From: Gammaproteobacteria bacterium
GTDB lineage: Bacteria > Pseudomonadota > Gammaproteobacteria > Xanthomonadales > Xanthomonadaceae
Assembly (NCBI GenBank): GCA_030431185.1
Contig: JAUIJO010000071.1
Span: 1-12,971 of the forward strand
DNA: 12,971 nucleotides
Direction of reading: 5' to 3'
Position 1 is the first letter of the stretch; each line of letters starts with the position of its first letter. The notes under the pieces are model-generated. The model searched no databases. It had not been told where the DNA came from and was given only the letters and a program-made list of their open reading frames with translations. Made by a program: the position numbers and the translations under genes. Shown here one piece after another: positions 1-7,986 of this stretch.

Positions 1-1530
1 GGCGAGCAATCGCCCGGCTGCAGCATGACCGCCGCGCAGAAGCTCCGCTTCGCCCATGCGCTCGCGGAGCTTGGCGTCGACGCGCTCGAGGCCGGCTTCC
101 CGGCCAGCTCGGATGCCGATCGCGATGCCGTCCGCGCGATCGCCCGCGAGGTGCGGGGCAGCACCGTGGTCACCCTGGCCCGCTGCCACGAGGGCGACAT
201 CGATGCCTGCGCATCGGCCCTCGAGGGCGCGGCGAATCCGCGCATCCATGTGTTCATCTCCACCAGCCCGCTGCACCGCGAGCACAAGCTCGGCCTGAGC
301 CGCGAGCAGGTGCTCGAGCGCGCGGTGATGGGCGTCGAGCGCGCGCGCCGGCGAGTCGACGACGTGGAGTTCTCCGCCGAGGACGCGTTGAGGACGGAGC
401 CGGAGTTCCTGGCCGAGATCTGCAGCGCCGCGGTCGCCGCGGGTGCGACCACGCTGAACATCCCCGACACCGTCGGCTACACCACGCCCAGCGAGATCCG
501 CGCGCTGTTCGAGTACCTGCGCACCCACGTCCGCGATGCCGACAAGGCGGTATTCAGCGCGCACTGCCACAACGACCTGGGCCTGGCGGTGGCCAACTCG
601 CTGGCGGCCATCGAAGGCGGCGCGCGCCAGGTCGAGTGCACCGTCAACGGCATCGGCGAACGCGCCGGCAATTGCGCGCTCGAGGAACTGGTGATGGCCC
701 TGCGCGTGCGCAGCCACTACTACGGCGCGCACACCCGCATCGACAGCAGGCGCCTGGTCCCGACCTCGCGCCTGCTCTCGCGCATCACCGGCATGGCGGT
801 GCAGCGCAACAAGGCCGTGGTCGGGCAGAACGCCTTCGCGCATGAGTCCGGCATCCACCAGCATGGGATGCTCAAGCACCGCGGCACCTACGAGATCATG
901 CGTCCCGAGGACGTGGGCTGGTCGCAGTCGCAGATGGTCATGGGCCGGCACAGCGGGCGCGCCGCCCTCGCCGATCGCCTGCAGGCCCTCGGCTTCCACC
1001 TGGAGGAGGCCTCGTTGAACCGCACCTTCGCCGCGTTCAAGGCGCTGGCCGAGAAGAAGCGCGAAGTCTTCGATGCCGACCTCGAGGCACTGGTCCTGGG
1101 CAGCGATGCGGTCGTCGCGCGTGGCTGGCGGCTGTCGCGCCTGCACATCAGCACCGGCGCGGGCGGCGACGTCGACGCCCTCCCGACCGCCAGCGTGCAG
1201 TTGCTGGGGCCGGACGGCGAGACCGTCAGCGAGGCCGCGATCGGCGACGGTCCGGTGCATGCCCTGTTCGCCGCGCTGGCGCGCGCCACCGGCATCGGAC
1301 TCGACGTCGACAGCTACCAGGTCTCCAGCGTCACCACCGGCGACGATGCCCAGGGCCAGGCCCAGGTCATCGCCCGCGTCGCCGGCGCCGAAGTCACCGG
1401 ATCCGGCACCAGCACCGACATCCTGGAGGCCAGCGCGCACGCCTGGCTGGATATTGCCAACCGCGTCGCCCGCACCCAGTCCCGTCCGTCCCCCGCCCTT
1501 CCCGCCGCCCGCGTCGCGGCCACCGCATGA
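1..1530 (+). CDS. leuA: 2-isopropylmalate synthase LeuA (5' end outside window)
   Basis: Catalyses the first committed step of leucine synthesis: acetyl-CoA plus 2-ketoisovalerate to 2-isopropylmalate, in the cytoplasm. The frame is open to base 1 and begins with GEQSPGCSM, which is the end of the family signature DTTLRDGEQSPG, so the true start lies upstream and an internal ATG at base 25 is not the start; probably only about 15-20 residues are missing. The metal-binding HCHND motif lies at 562-576, the GERAGN motif at about 655-672, and the HESGIHQHG linker motif at 841-867. From about base 1090 follows the C-terminal LeuA allosteric (leucine feedback) domain. The stop overlaps the leuC start by 4 bases (ATGA), showing the operon continues. 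Any leader or attenuator lies outside the window. Identification is from recognised family motifs. Confidence 0.96.
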   Translation, partial: GEQSPGCSMTAAQKLRFAHALAELGVDALEAGFPASSDADRDAVRAIAREVRGSTVVTLARCHEGDIDACASALEGAANPRIHVFISTSPLHREHKLGLSREQVLERAVMGVERARRRVDDVEFSAEDALRTEPEFLAEICSAAVAAGATTLNIPDTVGYTTPSEIRALFEYLRTHVRDADKAVFSAHCHNDLGLAVANSLAAIEGGARQVECTVNGIGERAGNCALEELVMALRVRSHYYGAHTRIDSRRLVPTSRLLSRITGMAVQRNKAVVGQNAFAHESGIHQHGMLKHRGTYEIMRPEDVGWSQSQMVMGRHSGRAALADRLQALGFHLEEASLNRTFAAFKALAEKKREVFDADLEALVLGSDAVVARGWRLSRLHISTGAGGDVDALPTASVQLLGPDGETVSEAAIGDGPVHALFAALARATGIGLDVDSYQVSSVTTGDDAQGQAQVIARVAGAEVTGSGTSTDILEASAHAWLDIANRVARTQSRPSPALPAARVAATA

Positions 1531-3002
1531 GTGTCCCTATGCCCACCGAAACCCGTCCGTCGCCCGGACCCCGCACACTGTTCGACAAACTCTGGGAGGC
1601 CCACCTGGTCGCGCCGGAGAGCGACGCGGCGCCCGGCGTGCTCTACGTCGACCTGCACCTGATCCACGAGGTCACGTCGCCGCAGGCGTTCTCGGAACTT
1701 GAGGCGCGCGGCCTGTCGCCACGCCGTCCGGACCTGACCAAGGGCACCATGGACCATTCCACGCCGACCCTGCCCGCGGGGGCGGACGGCGTGCTGCCCT
1801 ATGCCAACGCGGAGGCGCGCGCACAGGTCGATCGACTGCGCGACAACTGCGCGCGACACGGGATCGAGCTGTTCGACATGGACCACCCCTCGCGGGGCAT
1901 CGTCCACGTCATCGGTCCCGAGCTCGGCCTGACCCGGCCGGGCATGACCATCGTCTGCGGCGACAGCCATACCGCCACCCACGGCGCGTTCGGCGCGCTG
2001 GCCTTCGGCATCGGCACCAGCGAAGTGGGCCACGTGCTGGCCACGCAGTGCCTGCTGCAGCGCAAGCCGCGCACCCTGGCCATCAACGTGGAAGGCAGGC
2101 TCCGTGCCGGCGTCACCGCCAAGGACCTGATCCTGCACGTGATCGGGGTGATCGGCGTCAACGGCGGGACCGGCCACGTGATCGAGTACCGGGGCAGCGC
2201 CATCCGCGCCCTGTCGATGGACGAGCGCATGACCGTGTGCAACATGTCCATCGAGGCCGGGGCGCGCGCCGGACTGGTGGCGCCCGACGACACCACCTTC
2301 GAGTACCTGCGCCGCACCCCGCGGGCGCCACGCGGCGCGGCGTTCGAGCGCGCCGTGGCCGCGTGGCGCGAACTTCGCAGCGACGACGGCGCGCGCTTCG
2401 ACCGCGAAGTCCATGTCGATGCCGGCGACATCCTGCCCACGATCACCTGGGGCACGCACCCGGGCCAGGTCGCGGCGGTGTCCGCCCGCCTGCCCGATAC
2501 GCGCGCCACCGACGAAGCCAAGGCCCGCGACTACATGGGCTGGGAGGCCGACGCCCCGCTCGCCGGCCGGCCGGTGGACGTGGTGTTCATCGGCAGTTGC
2601 ACCAACTCCCGACTGTCCGACCTGCGCGATGCGGCCCGCGTGCTGGACGGACGTCGCGTCCATCCGCGCGTGCGCATGCTGGTCGTCCCCGGCTCCGAGC
2701 AGGTCAAGCGGGACGCCGAGGCCGAGGGGATCGACGCGATCGTCCGCGCCGCCGGCGCAGAGTGGCGGGAGCCGGGCTGCTCGATGTGCATCGCCATGAA
2801 CGGCGACCTGGTCGCCCCGGGCCAACTGGCGGTCTCGACCAGCAACCGGAACTTCGAAGGACGCCAGGGCAAGGGCGCGCGCACCGTGCTGGCCTCGCCG
2901 CTGACCGCCGCGGCCTGCGCGATCGCGGGCGAGATCACCGATCCGCGTGACCTCCTCGCGGCCACCACGCCGCAACGCGTCCACGCACTGGAGACCGCAT
3001 GA
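1527..3002 (+). CDS. leuC: 3-isopropylmalate dehydratase large subunit LeuC
   Basis: Large subunit of isopropylmalate isomerase, an aconitase-family enzyme that works with LeuD to convert 2-isopropylmalate to 3-isopropylmalate in the cytoplasm. The 491-residue product has the expected landmarks: MDHSTPT near residue 74, CGDSHTATHG from C144, NMSIEAGARAG, and the three cysteines that should ligate the [4Fe-4S] cluster, C358 (in GSCTNSR), C418 and C421 (in GCSMC). It ends with the family block STSNRNFEGRQG. The protein is about 25 residues longer than the E. coli form, partly because of a polar N-terminal stretch; a second in-frame ATG at 1539 is an alternative start. The chosen ATG overlaps the leuA stop and has no clear Shine-Dalgarno, which suggests translational coupling. 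Confidence 0.96.
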   Translation: MSVPMPTETRPSPGPRTLFDKLWEAHLVAPESDAAPGVLYVDLHLIHEVTSPQAFSELEARGLSPRRPDLTKGTMDHSTPTLPAGADGVLPYANAEARAQVDRLRDNCARHGIELFDMDHPSRGIVHVIGPELGLTRPGMTIVCGDSHTATHGAFGALAFGIGTSEVGHVLATQCLLQRKPRTLAINVEGRLRAGVTAKDLILHVIGVIGVNGGTGHVIEYRGSAIRALSMDERMTVCNMSIEAGARAGLVAPDDTTFEYLRRTPRAPRGAAFERAVAAWRELRSDDGARFDREVHVDAGDILPTITWGTHPGQVAAVSARLPDTRATDEAKARDYMGWEADAPLAGRPVDVVFIGSCTNSRLSDLRDAARVLDGRRVHPRVRMLVVPGSEQVKRDAEAEGIDAIVRAAGAEWREPGCSMCIAMNGDLVAPGQLAVSTSNRNFEGRQGKGARTVLASPLTAAACAIAGEITDPRDLLAATTPQRVHALETA

Positions 3003-3598
3003 TGCGCCCCCTCGCCGAACTCAGGTCGCGCACCGTCGTGCTGCGCGAACGCAACATCGATACCGACCAGATCATCCCCGCGCGCTTCCTGACCACCACC
3101 GAGCGCCAGGGCCTGGGCCAGCACGCCTTCAAGGACTGGCGCCAGCGCGAGGACGGCTCGCCCAATCCCGGGTTCCCGTTCAATCGACCGGAGAACGCGG
3201 GCGCGTCGATCCTCGTCGCCGGTCGCAATTTCGGCTGCGGCTCGTCGCGGGAGCACGCGCCCTGGGCCCTCGTCGACCTGGGCGTGCGCGCGGTGATCAG
3301 CGCCGAGATCGCCGACATCTTCCGCAGCAACGCGCTCAAGAACGGCCTGCTGCCCGTGGTGCTGGAGGAGGCCGTCGTCGACGAACTGCTCGACCACCCC
3401 GGCATCGAACTGCGCATCGACGTCGCGCGCCGCCGCGTCACCCTGCCGGGCGGCAGCGAGGTCGAGTTCCCCCTCGACACCTTCGCCCGGACCTGCCTGC
3501 TGGAGGGCGTCGACCAGATGGGCTACCTGCTCAGGCAGGCGCCCGCCATCCAGCGATACGAGCAAACCCACCAGGAGGAGCCCGCACATGCATGCTGA
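2999..3598 (+). CDS. leuD: 3-isopropylmalate dehydratase small subunit LeuD
   Basis: Small (swivel-domain) subunit of isopropylmalate isomerase, partner of LeuC. The 199 residues match the usual length of about 200. Visible family blocks are NIDTDQIIPARFL (residues 19-31), GRNFGCGSSREHAPWAL (75-91) and the run ending FRSNALKNGLLPV (108-120), which shape the substrate pocket that discriminates isopropylmalate. The start overlaps the leuC stop by 4 bases; the next codon is also ATG (3002), so either may be used. The last 11 bases overlap the start of leuB. Position and coupling fit stoichiometric production with LeuC. Confidence 0.96.
   Translation: MMRPLAELRSRTVVLRERNIDTDQIIPARFLTTTERQGLGQHAFKDWRQREDGSPNPGFPFNRPENAGASILVAGRNFGCGSSREHAPWALVDLGVRAVISAEIADIFRSNALKNGLLPVVLEEAVVDELLDHPGIELRIDVARRRVTLPGGSEVEFPLDTFARTCLLEGVDQMGYLLRQAPAIQRYEQTHQEEPAHAC
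3573..3580 (+). promoter_or_regulatory. strong Shine-Dalgarno for leuB inside leuD
   Basis: AGGAGGAG lies 7 bases before the leuB ATG at 3588 and is embedded in the last codons of leuD. It fixes the leuB start and gives this cistron independent strong initiation, unlike leuC and leuD, which begin in ATGA overlaps without an obvious site. Confidence 0.8.
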
Positions 3599-4676
3599 AA
3601 TCGTCGTATTGCCCGGTGACGGCATCGGCCCCGAGGTCACGTCCGCCGCCGTGCAGGTGTTGCTGGCGGTCGGCAAGCGCTACGGCCACGCGTTCCGCTT
3701 CAAGGAGCACCTGATCGGCGGCGCGGCGATCGATGCCACCGGCGACGCCCTGCCGGGCGACACCCTCGCGGCCGCGCGCAAGGCCGATGCGGTGCTGCTC
3801 GGCGCCGTGGGCGGACCGAAGTGGTCCGATCCCAGGGCCGCGGTGCGACCGGAGCAGGGCCTGCTGGCGATCCGTCGCGCACTGGGCCTGTACGCCAACC
3901 TGCGGCCGGTGGCGCCGCATCCGGCCGCGTTCGGTGCCTCGCCGATCAAGCCGCACCTGCTCAATGGCGTGGACCTGATGGTGGTGCGCGAACTCACCGG
4001 CGGCATCTACTTCGGCGAGAAGCAGCGGAGCGGGGACCGCGCCAGCGACCTGTGCGAGTACAGCGTCGCGGAGATCGAGCGCGTGGTCCGACGCGCCTGC
4101 GAACTGGCGCGCGGCCGCCGCGGACGCCTGACCTCGGTCGACAAGGCCAACGTCCTGGAAACCTCGCGCCTGTGGCGGGAAGTCACCACGCGCGTGGTCC
4201 GCGACGAATTCCCCGACATCGAGCTCGAGCACCAACTGGTCGACTCGATGGCGATGCACCTGCTGGCGAAGCCGCGCGAGTACGACGTGATCGTGACCGA
4301 GAACATGTTCGGCGACATCCTCACCGACGAAGCCTCCATGCTCGCCGGCTCGCTGGGCCTGCTGCCTTCGGCCTCGCTGGGCGAGGGACGGGTCGGCCTC
4401 TACGAGCCCATCCATGGCTCGGCACCCGACATCGCCGGCCGCAGCATCGCCAATCCCCATGCCGCGATCCTCAGTGCGGCGATGCTGCTGCGTCACTCCC
4501 TGGGCCTGGAGGCCGAAGCGGCATGCGTGGAAGCCGCGGTGTCGGGCGCGCTGGCGGCGGGCGTGTTCACCGCCGATCTCGCGGCGGACGGGCAGGCCGT
4601 GTCGACGCGGGAAGCCACCCTGGCGGTGATCGACCAGTTGCAGCGCGACTGCGTGGCGGTCGAGCTGCGCGACTGA
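3588..4676 (+). CDS. leuB: 3-isopropylmalate dehydrogenase LeuB
   Basis: NAD-dependent oxidative decarboxylation of 3-isopropylmalate to 2-ketoisocaproate, the third dedicated step of leucine synthesis, in the cytoplasm. The 362-residue length is typical. Motifs seen: LPGDGIGPEV at residues 8-17, GAVGGPKW at 72-79, substrate-contact arginines R96, R106 and R134, ELTGGIYFG at 135-143 with the catalytic tyrosine Y141, catalytic K186 in VDKANVLE, metal-binding D219, D243 and D247 (FGDILTDE), and the NAD-binding region EPIHGSAPDIAG at 273-284. By alignment from memory with characterised LeuB proteins all catalytic residues are present. It is the last gene of the leu operon here; the next gene is convergent. 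Confidence 0.97.
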   Translation: MHAEIVVLPGDGIGPEVTSAAVQVLLAVGKRYGHAFRFKEHLIGGAAIDATGDALPGDTLAAARKADAVLLGAVGGPKWSDPRAAVRPEQGLLAIRRALGLYANLRPVAPHPAAFGASPIKPHLLNGVDLMVVRELTGGIYFGEKQRSGDRASDLCEYSVAEIERVVRRACELARGRRGRLTSVDKANVLETSRLWREVTTRVVRDEFPDIELEHQLVDSMAMHLLAKPREYDVIVTENMFGDILTDEASMLAGSLGLLPSASLGEGRVGLYEPIHGSAPDIAGRSIANPHAAILSAAMLLRHSLGLEAEAACVEAAVSGALAAGVFTADLAADGQAVSTREATLAVIDQLQRDCVAVELRD

Positions 4677-4695
4677 CACCAACGGCCGCGGGCCG

Positions 4696-4721
4696 CGTGC
4701 ATCCGCCCGCGCGGATGCACG
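4696..4721. terminator. perfect hairpin just after leuB, possible terminator without T-tract
   Basis: Perfect inverted repeat of 11 bp (CGTGCATCCGC and its complement) around the 4-base loop CCGC, starting 20 bases after the leuB stop. A smaller 5-bp repeat (CGGCC/GGCCG, 4683-4695) sits directly before it. There is no run of T after it on either strand, so if it stops transcription it is not a canonical intrinsic terminator; it could instead protect the 3' end of the leu mRNA. Confidence 0.45.
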
Positions 4722-4754
4722 ACGCGCAGGCGGCGAAGGACGCGGCAGCTCCCG

Positions 4755-4786
4755 GTCTCCCTCCCCATTGCGCGGGGAAGGGAGAC
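4755..4786. repeat. second hairpin in leuB/RND convergent gap, REP-like or terminator of the pump operon
   Basis: Arms GTCTCCCTCCCC and GGGGAAGGGAGAC pair over 12 bp with one bulged base and a 7-base loop (ATTGCGC). On the minus strand it begins about 36 bases after the permease stop. No T-tract follows on either strand. The purine/pyrimidine-biased arms recall dispersed intergenic palindromes of Xanthomonas-type genomes, but only one copy lies in this window, so the repeat interpretation is inference. Confidence 0.4.
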
Positions 4787-4821
4787 GGAGGCATCGCCCG
4801 ATGCGGGGCCGCGGCGGCGCC

Positions 4822-7800
4822 TCAGGTCGTGGCCGGCACCTTGACCCGGAACCACGCGGCGTAGAGCGCCGGCAGGAAGAACAGCGTCAGCACGGTGGCG
4901 ACCAGCAGGCCGCCCATGATCGCGACCGCCATCGGGCCGAAGAACACGCTGCGCGACAGCGGGATCATCGCCAGGATCGCGGCCAGCGCGGTCAGCACGA
5001 TCGGGCGGAAGCGGCGCACGGTGGCTTCGACGATGGCCCGCCAGGTCTCGTGGCCCTCCGCGCGGTCCTGCTCGATCTGGTCGACCAGGATGACCGAGTT
5101 GCGCATGATCATGCCGGCCAGGGCGATCGTGCCGAGCATGGCGACGAAACCGAACGGCACGCGGAACACCAGCAGGAACAGGGTCACGCCGATCAGGCCG
5201 AGCGGTGCCGTCAGCAATACCATCACGCTGCGCGAGAAGCTGCGCAGCTGCAGCATCAGCAGGGTGAACACCACGAACAGGAACAGCGGCACGCCGGCGA
5301 CGATCGAATTCTGGCCGCGCGCCGAATCCTCGACGCTGCCGCCGATGTCGATCGAATAGCCGTACGGCAGGGCCTCGCGCAGGCCATCGAGCGTCGGCGA
5401 TATCTGCGCCATCACCGTCGCCGGCTGGGTGCCGTCGTAGATGTCCGCGCGCACGGTCATCGTCGGGCGACGGTCGCGATGCCAGATGATCCCGTCCTCG
5501 AAGCCGTACTCCAGCGTCGCGACCTGGCGGATCGGCACGTTGCCTCCGCCCTGCACCGGGATCGCCAGGCTGCCCAGTCCCTCCAGGTCGAGGCGATCCT
5601 CGTCGGTGCCGCGCAGGCGCATCTCGATCAGCTCGTTGCCCTCGCGGTACGTGCTCACGTGCATGCCCGACAGCGCGCTGCCGAGGAAGCGCGCGATCTG
5701 CGCCGAACTCAGGCCGATGGCGCGGGCACGTTCCTGGTCGATGCGCAGGTTCACCACCTTGCCCGGCTCGTCCCAGTCCAGGTTGACGTTGGTGACGTGG
5801 GGGTTGGCCTCGATCTTCCCGCGCACCTCGCCGGCGATGCGGCGGATCTCGTCTATGTGCTCGCCGGACACGCGGAACTGCACCGGGTAGCCGACCGGCG
5901 GGCCGTTCTCCAGCCGCGTGATGCGCAACTGGAGTTCGGGGAAGCGTGGGACGACCTCCTCGATGAACCATTCGCGCACCGCCTCGCGGGCCTCGTTGTC
6001 CTTGGGCAGCAGCACGAACTGGGCGAAGTTCGCCGCCGGCAACTGCTGGTCGAGGGGCAGGTAGAAGCGGGGCGACCCCGTGCCGACGTAGGCCACGTAG
6101 TTGTCCAGGTCGTCGCGCGTGGCCAGGATCGCCTCGAGCTTGCGCGCCTGCGCCTCGGTCGCCTTGAGCGAGCTGCCCTCGGCCAGCTCCATGTCGACCA
6201 TCAGCTCGGGACGCACGGAGTCCGGGAAGAACTGCTGCGGCACGAAGCGGAACAGCATGACCGACGCCACGAAGGCCGCGACGGTGATCAGGATGACGGT
6301 CTTGCGTCGCCGCACGCACCAGGCCAGCAGGTGGCGGAAGCGGGCGTAGAACCGCGTGTCGTAGGGATCGTGGTCGCTGCCATCGTGCGCGGCGGGGGCG
6401 ATGTAGTCGGCGAAGGCCGGGTGGCGATCGGCCCAGCGCTGGCGCTGCGCGGCCCAGCGCGCGCCCAGCGAACCGGGCTTCGGCGCGGCGCCATGGCCGT
6501 GGTCGGGCAGCAGCTTGTCGCCCAGGTAGGGAATGAACATCACCGCCGCGATCCACGACACGACCAGGGCGATGGTCACGACCTGGAACAGCGAGCGCGT
6601 GTATTCGCCCGTGCTCGAGGCCGCGGTCGCGATCGGCAGGAAGCCGGCGGCGGTGATCAGGGTGCCGGTCAGCATCGGGAAGGCCGTACTGTCCCAGGCG
6701 AAGGCGGCCGCCTTCAGGCGGCTCAGCCCCTGCTCCATCTTGATGGCCATCATCTCCACGGCGATGATCGCGTCGTCGACGAGCAGGCCCAGCGCCAGCA
6801 CCAGCGCGCCGAGCGAGATCTTGTGCAGGCCGACCCCGAAGAACGCCATCACCGCGAAGGTCATCGCCAGCACCAGCGGGATCGACAGTGCGACGACCAG
6901 GCCGGTGCGCAGGCCCAGCGACAGGAAGCTCACCAGCAACACGATGATCACCGCTTCGGTGAGCACCTTGACGAATTCGCCCACCGAGGCGTCGACGGCG
7001 GCCGGCTGGTCGGCGACGCGCTCCAGTGCCATGCCGGTCGGCAGGGTCTCCTGCAGGCGCGCGAATTCCTGGTCCAGGGTCTTGCCGAGGTGGAGGATGT
7101 TGCCGCCGTCGCGCATCGCCACGCCCAGGCCGATCGCGTCCTGGCCCATGTAGCGCATCCGCGGCGCGGCGGGATCGGCGAAGCCGCGTTCGACCCGGGC
7201 CAGGTCGTCCAGGCGGAAGGTGCGGTCGCCGACGCGGATCGGAAACGCGCGGATCTCGTCGATCGATCGGAACTTGCCTTCCACGCGAAGGGGGACGCGG
7301 CTGCTGCCGGTCTCGAAGAAGCCGGCCGGCACCATCGCGTTCTGTTGCTCGAGCGCCTGCTGGACGGCTGCCGCCGGCACGCCCAGCGTCGCCAGCTTGT
7401 CGTTGGAGAGCTCGATCCAGACCTTCTCTTCCTGCACGCCGAACAGCTCGATCTTGCCGACGTCGTCCAGCTCCTGGAGCGCGAGCTGTACGCGTTCGGC
7501 ATAGTCCTTGAGCACGGCGTAGTCGAAGCCTTCGCCGGTCAGCGCATAGATGTTGCCGTAGGTGTCGCCGAACTCGTCGTTGAAGAAGGGCCCGACCACC
7601 TCGGCCGGGAGCGTGGCGCGGATGTCGCCCACCTTCTTGCGCACCTGGTACCACAGCGGCTCGATCTCCTTCGAGCGCATGGAGTCGCGCGCCATGAAGA
7701 CGATCTGCGACTCGCCGGCACGCGAGTACGAGCGGATCGACTCGTACTCGCCGGTTTCCATCAGCTTCTTCTCGATCCGCTCGGTGACCTGGGTCGAGAC

Positions 7801-7980
7801 CTCCTCGGCGGTGGCGCCGGGCCACATCGTCCGGATCACCATCGCCTTGAAGGTGAACTCCGGGTCCTCGCTGCGACCCAGGTTGAAGTAGGAGAACGTG
7901 CCGGCGATCGCCACCACCAGCATCAGGTAGACGACCAGGCTGCGATGGCGCAGCGCCCATTCGGAGAGATTGAATCGCAT
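4822..7980 (-). CDS. RND-family efflux transporter, inner-membrane permease subunit
   Basis: Proton-driven inner-membrane pump of a tripartite efflux system (AcrB/MexB/TriC superfamily), 1052 residues, the usual length. The layout is complete: TM1 at about 13-32, a periplasmic porter domain, TM2-6 at about 340-485, a charged cytoplasmic linker at about 490-550, TM7 at about 558-578, a second porter domain, and TM8-12 at about 895-1045. The paired proton-relay aspartates are present in TM4 (LLVDDAII, D402 and D403). In TM10 the position of AcrB Lys940 appears to be Arg960 (GMIMRNSVILVDQ), a variant I recall from the TriC-like branch. The start follows the adaptor stop by 6 bases with AGGAG (7993-7997 on the minus strand) 12 bases upstream. 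The substrate cannot be read from sequence; drugs, detergents or solvents are likely, heavy-metal export (CusA type) less so. Confidence 0.94.
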   Translation of the reverse strand: MRFNLSEWALRHRSLVVYLMLVVAIAGTFSYFNLGRSEDPEFTFKAMVIRTMWPGATAEEVSTQVTERIEKKLMETGEYESIRSYSRAGESQIVFMARDSMRSKEIEPLWYQVRKKVGDIRATLPAEVVGPFFNDEFGDTYGNIYALTGEGFDYAVLKDYAERVQLALQELDDVGKIELFGVQEEKVWIELSNDKLATLGVPAAAVQQALEQQNAMVPAGFFETGSSRVPLRVEGKFRSIDEIRAFPIRVGDRTFRLDDLARVERGFADPAAPRMRYMGQDAIGLGVAMRDGGNILHLGKTLDQEFARLQETLPTGMALERVADQPAAVDASVGEFVKVLTEAVIIVLLVSFLSLGLRTGLVVALSIPLVLAMTFAVMAFFGVGLHKISLGALVLALGLLVDDAIIAVEMMAIKMEQGLSRLKAAAFAWDSTAFPMLTGTLITAAGFLPIATAASSTGEYTRSLFQVVTIALVVSWIAAVMFIPYLGDKLLPDHGHGAAPKPGSLGARWAAQRQRWADRHPAFADYIAPAAHDGSDHDPYDTRFYARFRHLLAWCVRRRKTVILITVAAFVASVMLFRFVPQQFFPDSVRPELMVDMELAEGSSLKATEAQARKLEAILATRDDLDNYVAYVGTGSPRFYLPLDQQLPAANFAQFVLLPKDNEAREAVREWFIEEVVPRFPELQLRITRLENGPPVGYPVQFRVSGEHIDEIRRIAGEVRGKIEANPHVTNVNLDWDEPGKVVNLRIDQERARAIGLSSAQIARFLGSALSGMHVSTYREGNELIEMRLRGTDEDRLDLEGLGSLAIPVQGGGNVPIRQVATLEYGFEDGIIWHRDRRPTMTVRADIYDGTQPATVMAQISPTLDGLREALPYGYSIDIGGSVEDSARGQNSIVAGVPLFLFVVFTLLMLQLRSFSRSVMVLLTAPLGLIGVTLFLLVFRVPFGFVAMLGTIALAGMIMRNSVILVDQIEQDRAEGHETWRAIVEATVRRFRPIVLTALAAILAMIPLSRSVFFGPMAVAIMGGLLVATVLTLFFLPALYAAWFRVKVPATT

Positions 7981-7986
7981 GGCGGC

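Noticed and set aside
25..27. ATG at 25 as the leuA start
   Set aside because: The codons before it (GEQSPGCS) continue the conserved catalytic N-terminal motif, so the gene starts upstream of the window.
1314..2984. A 556-codon minus-strand frame opposite leuC
   Set aside because: Antisense shadow of leuA/leuC with no recognisable domain; the plus-strand frames carry all the catalytic motifs.
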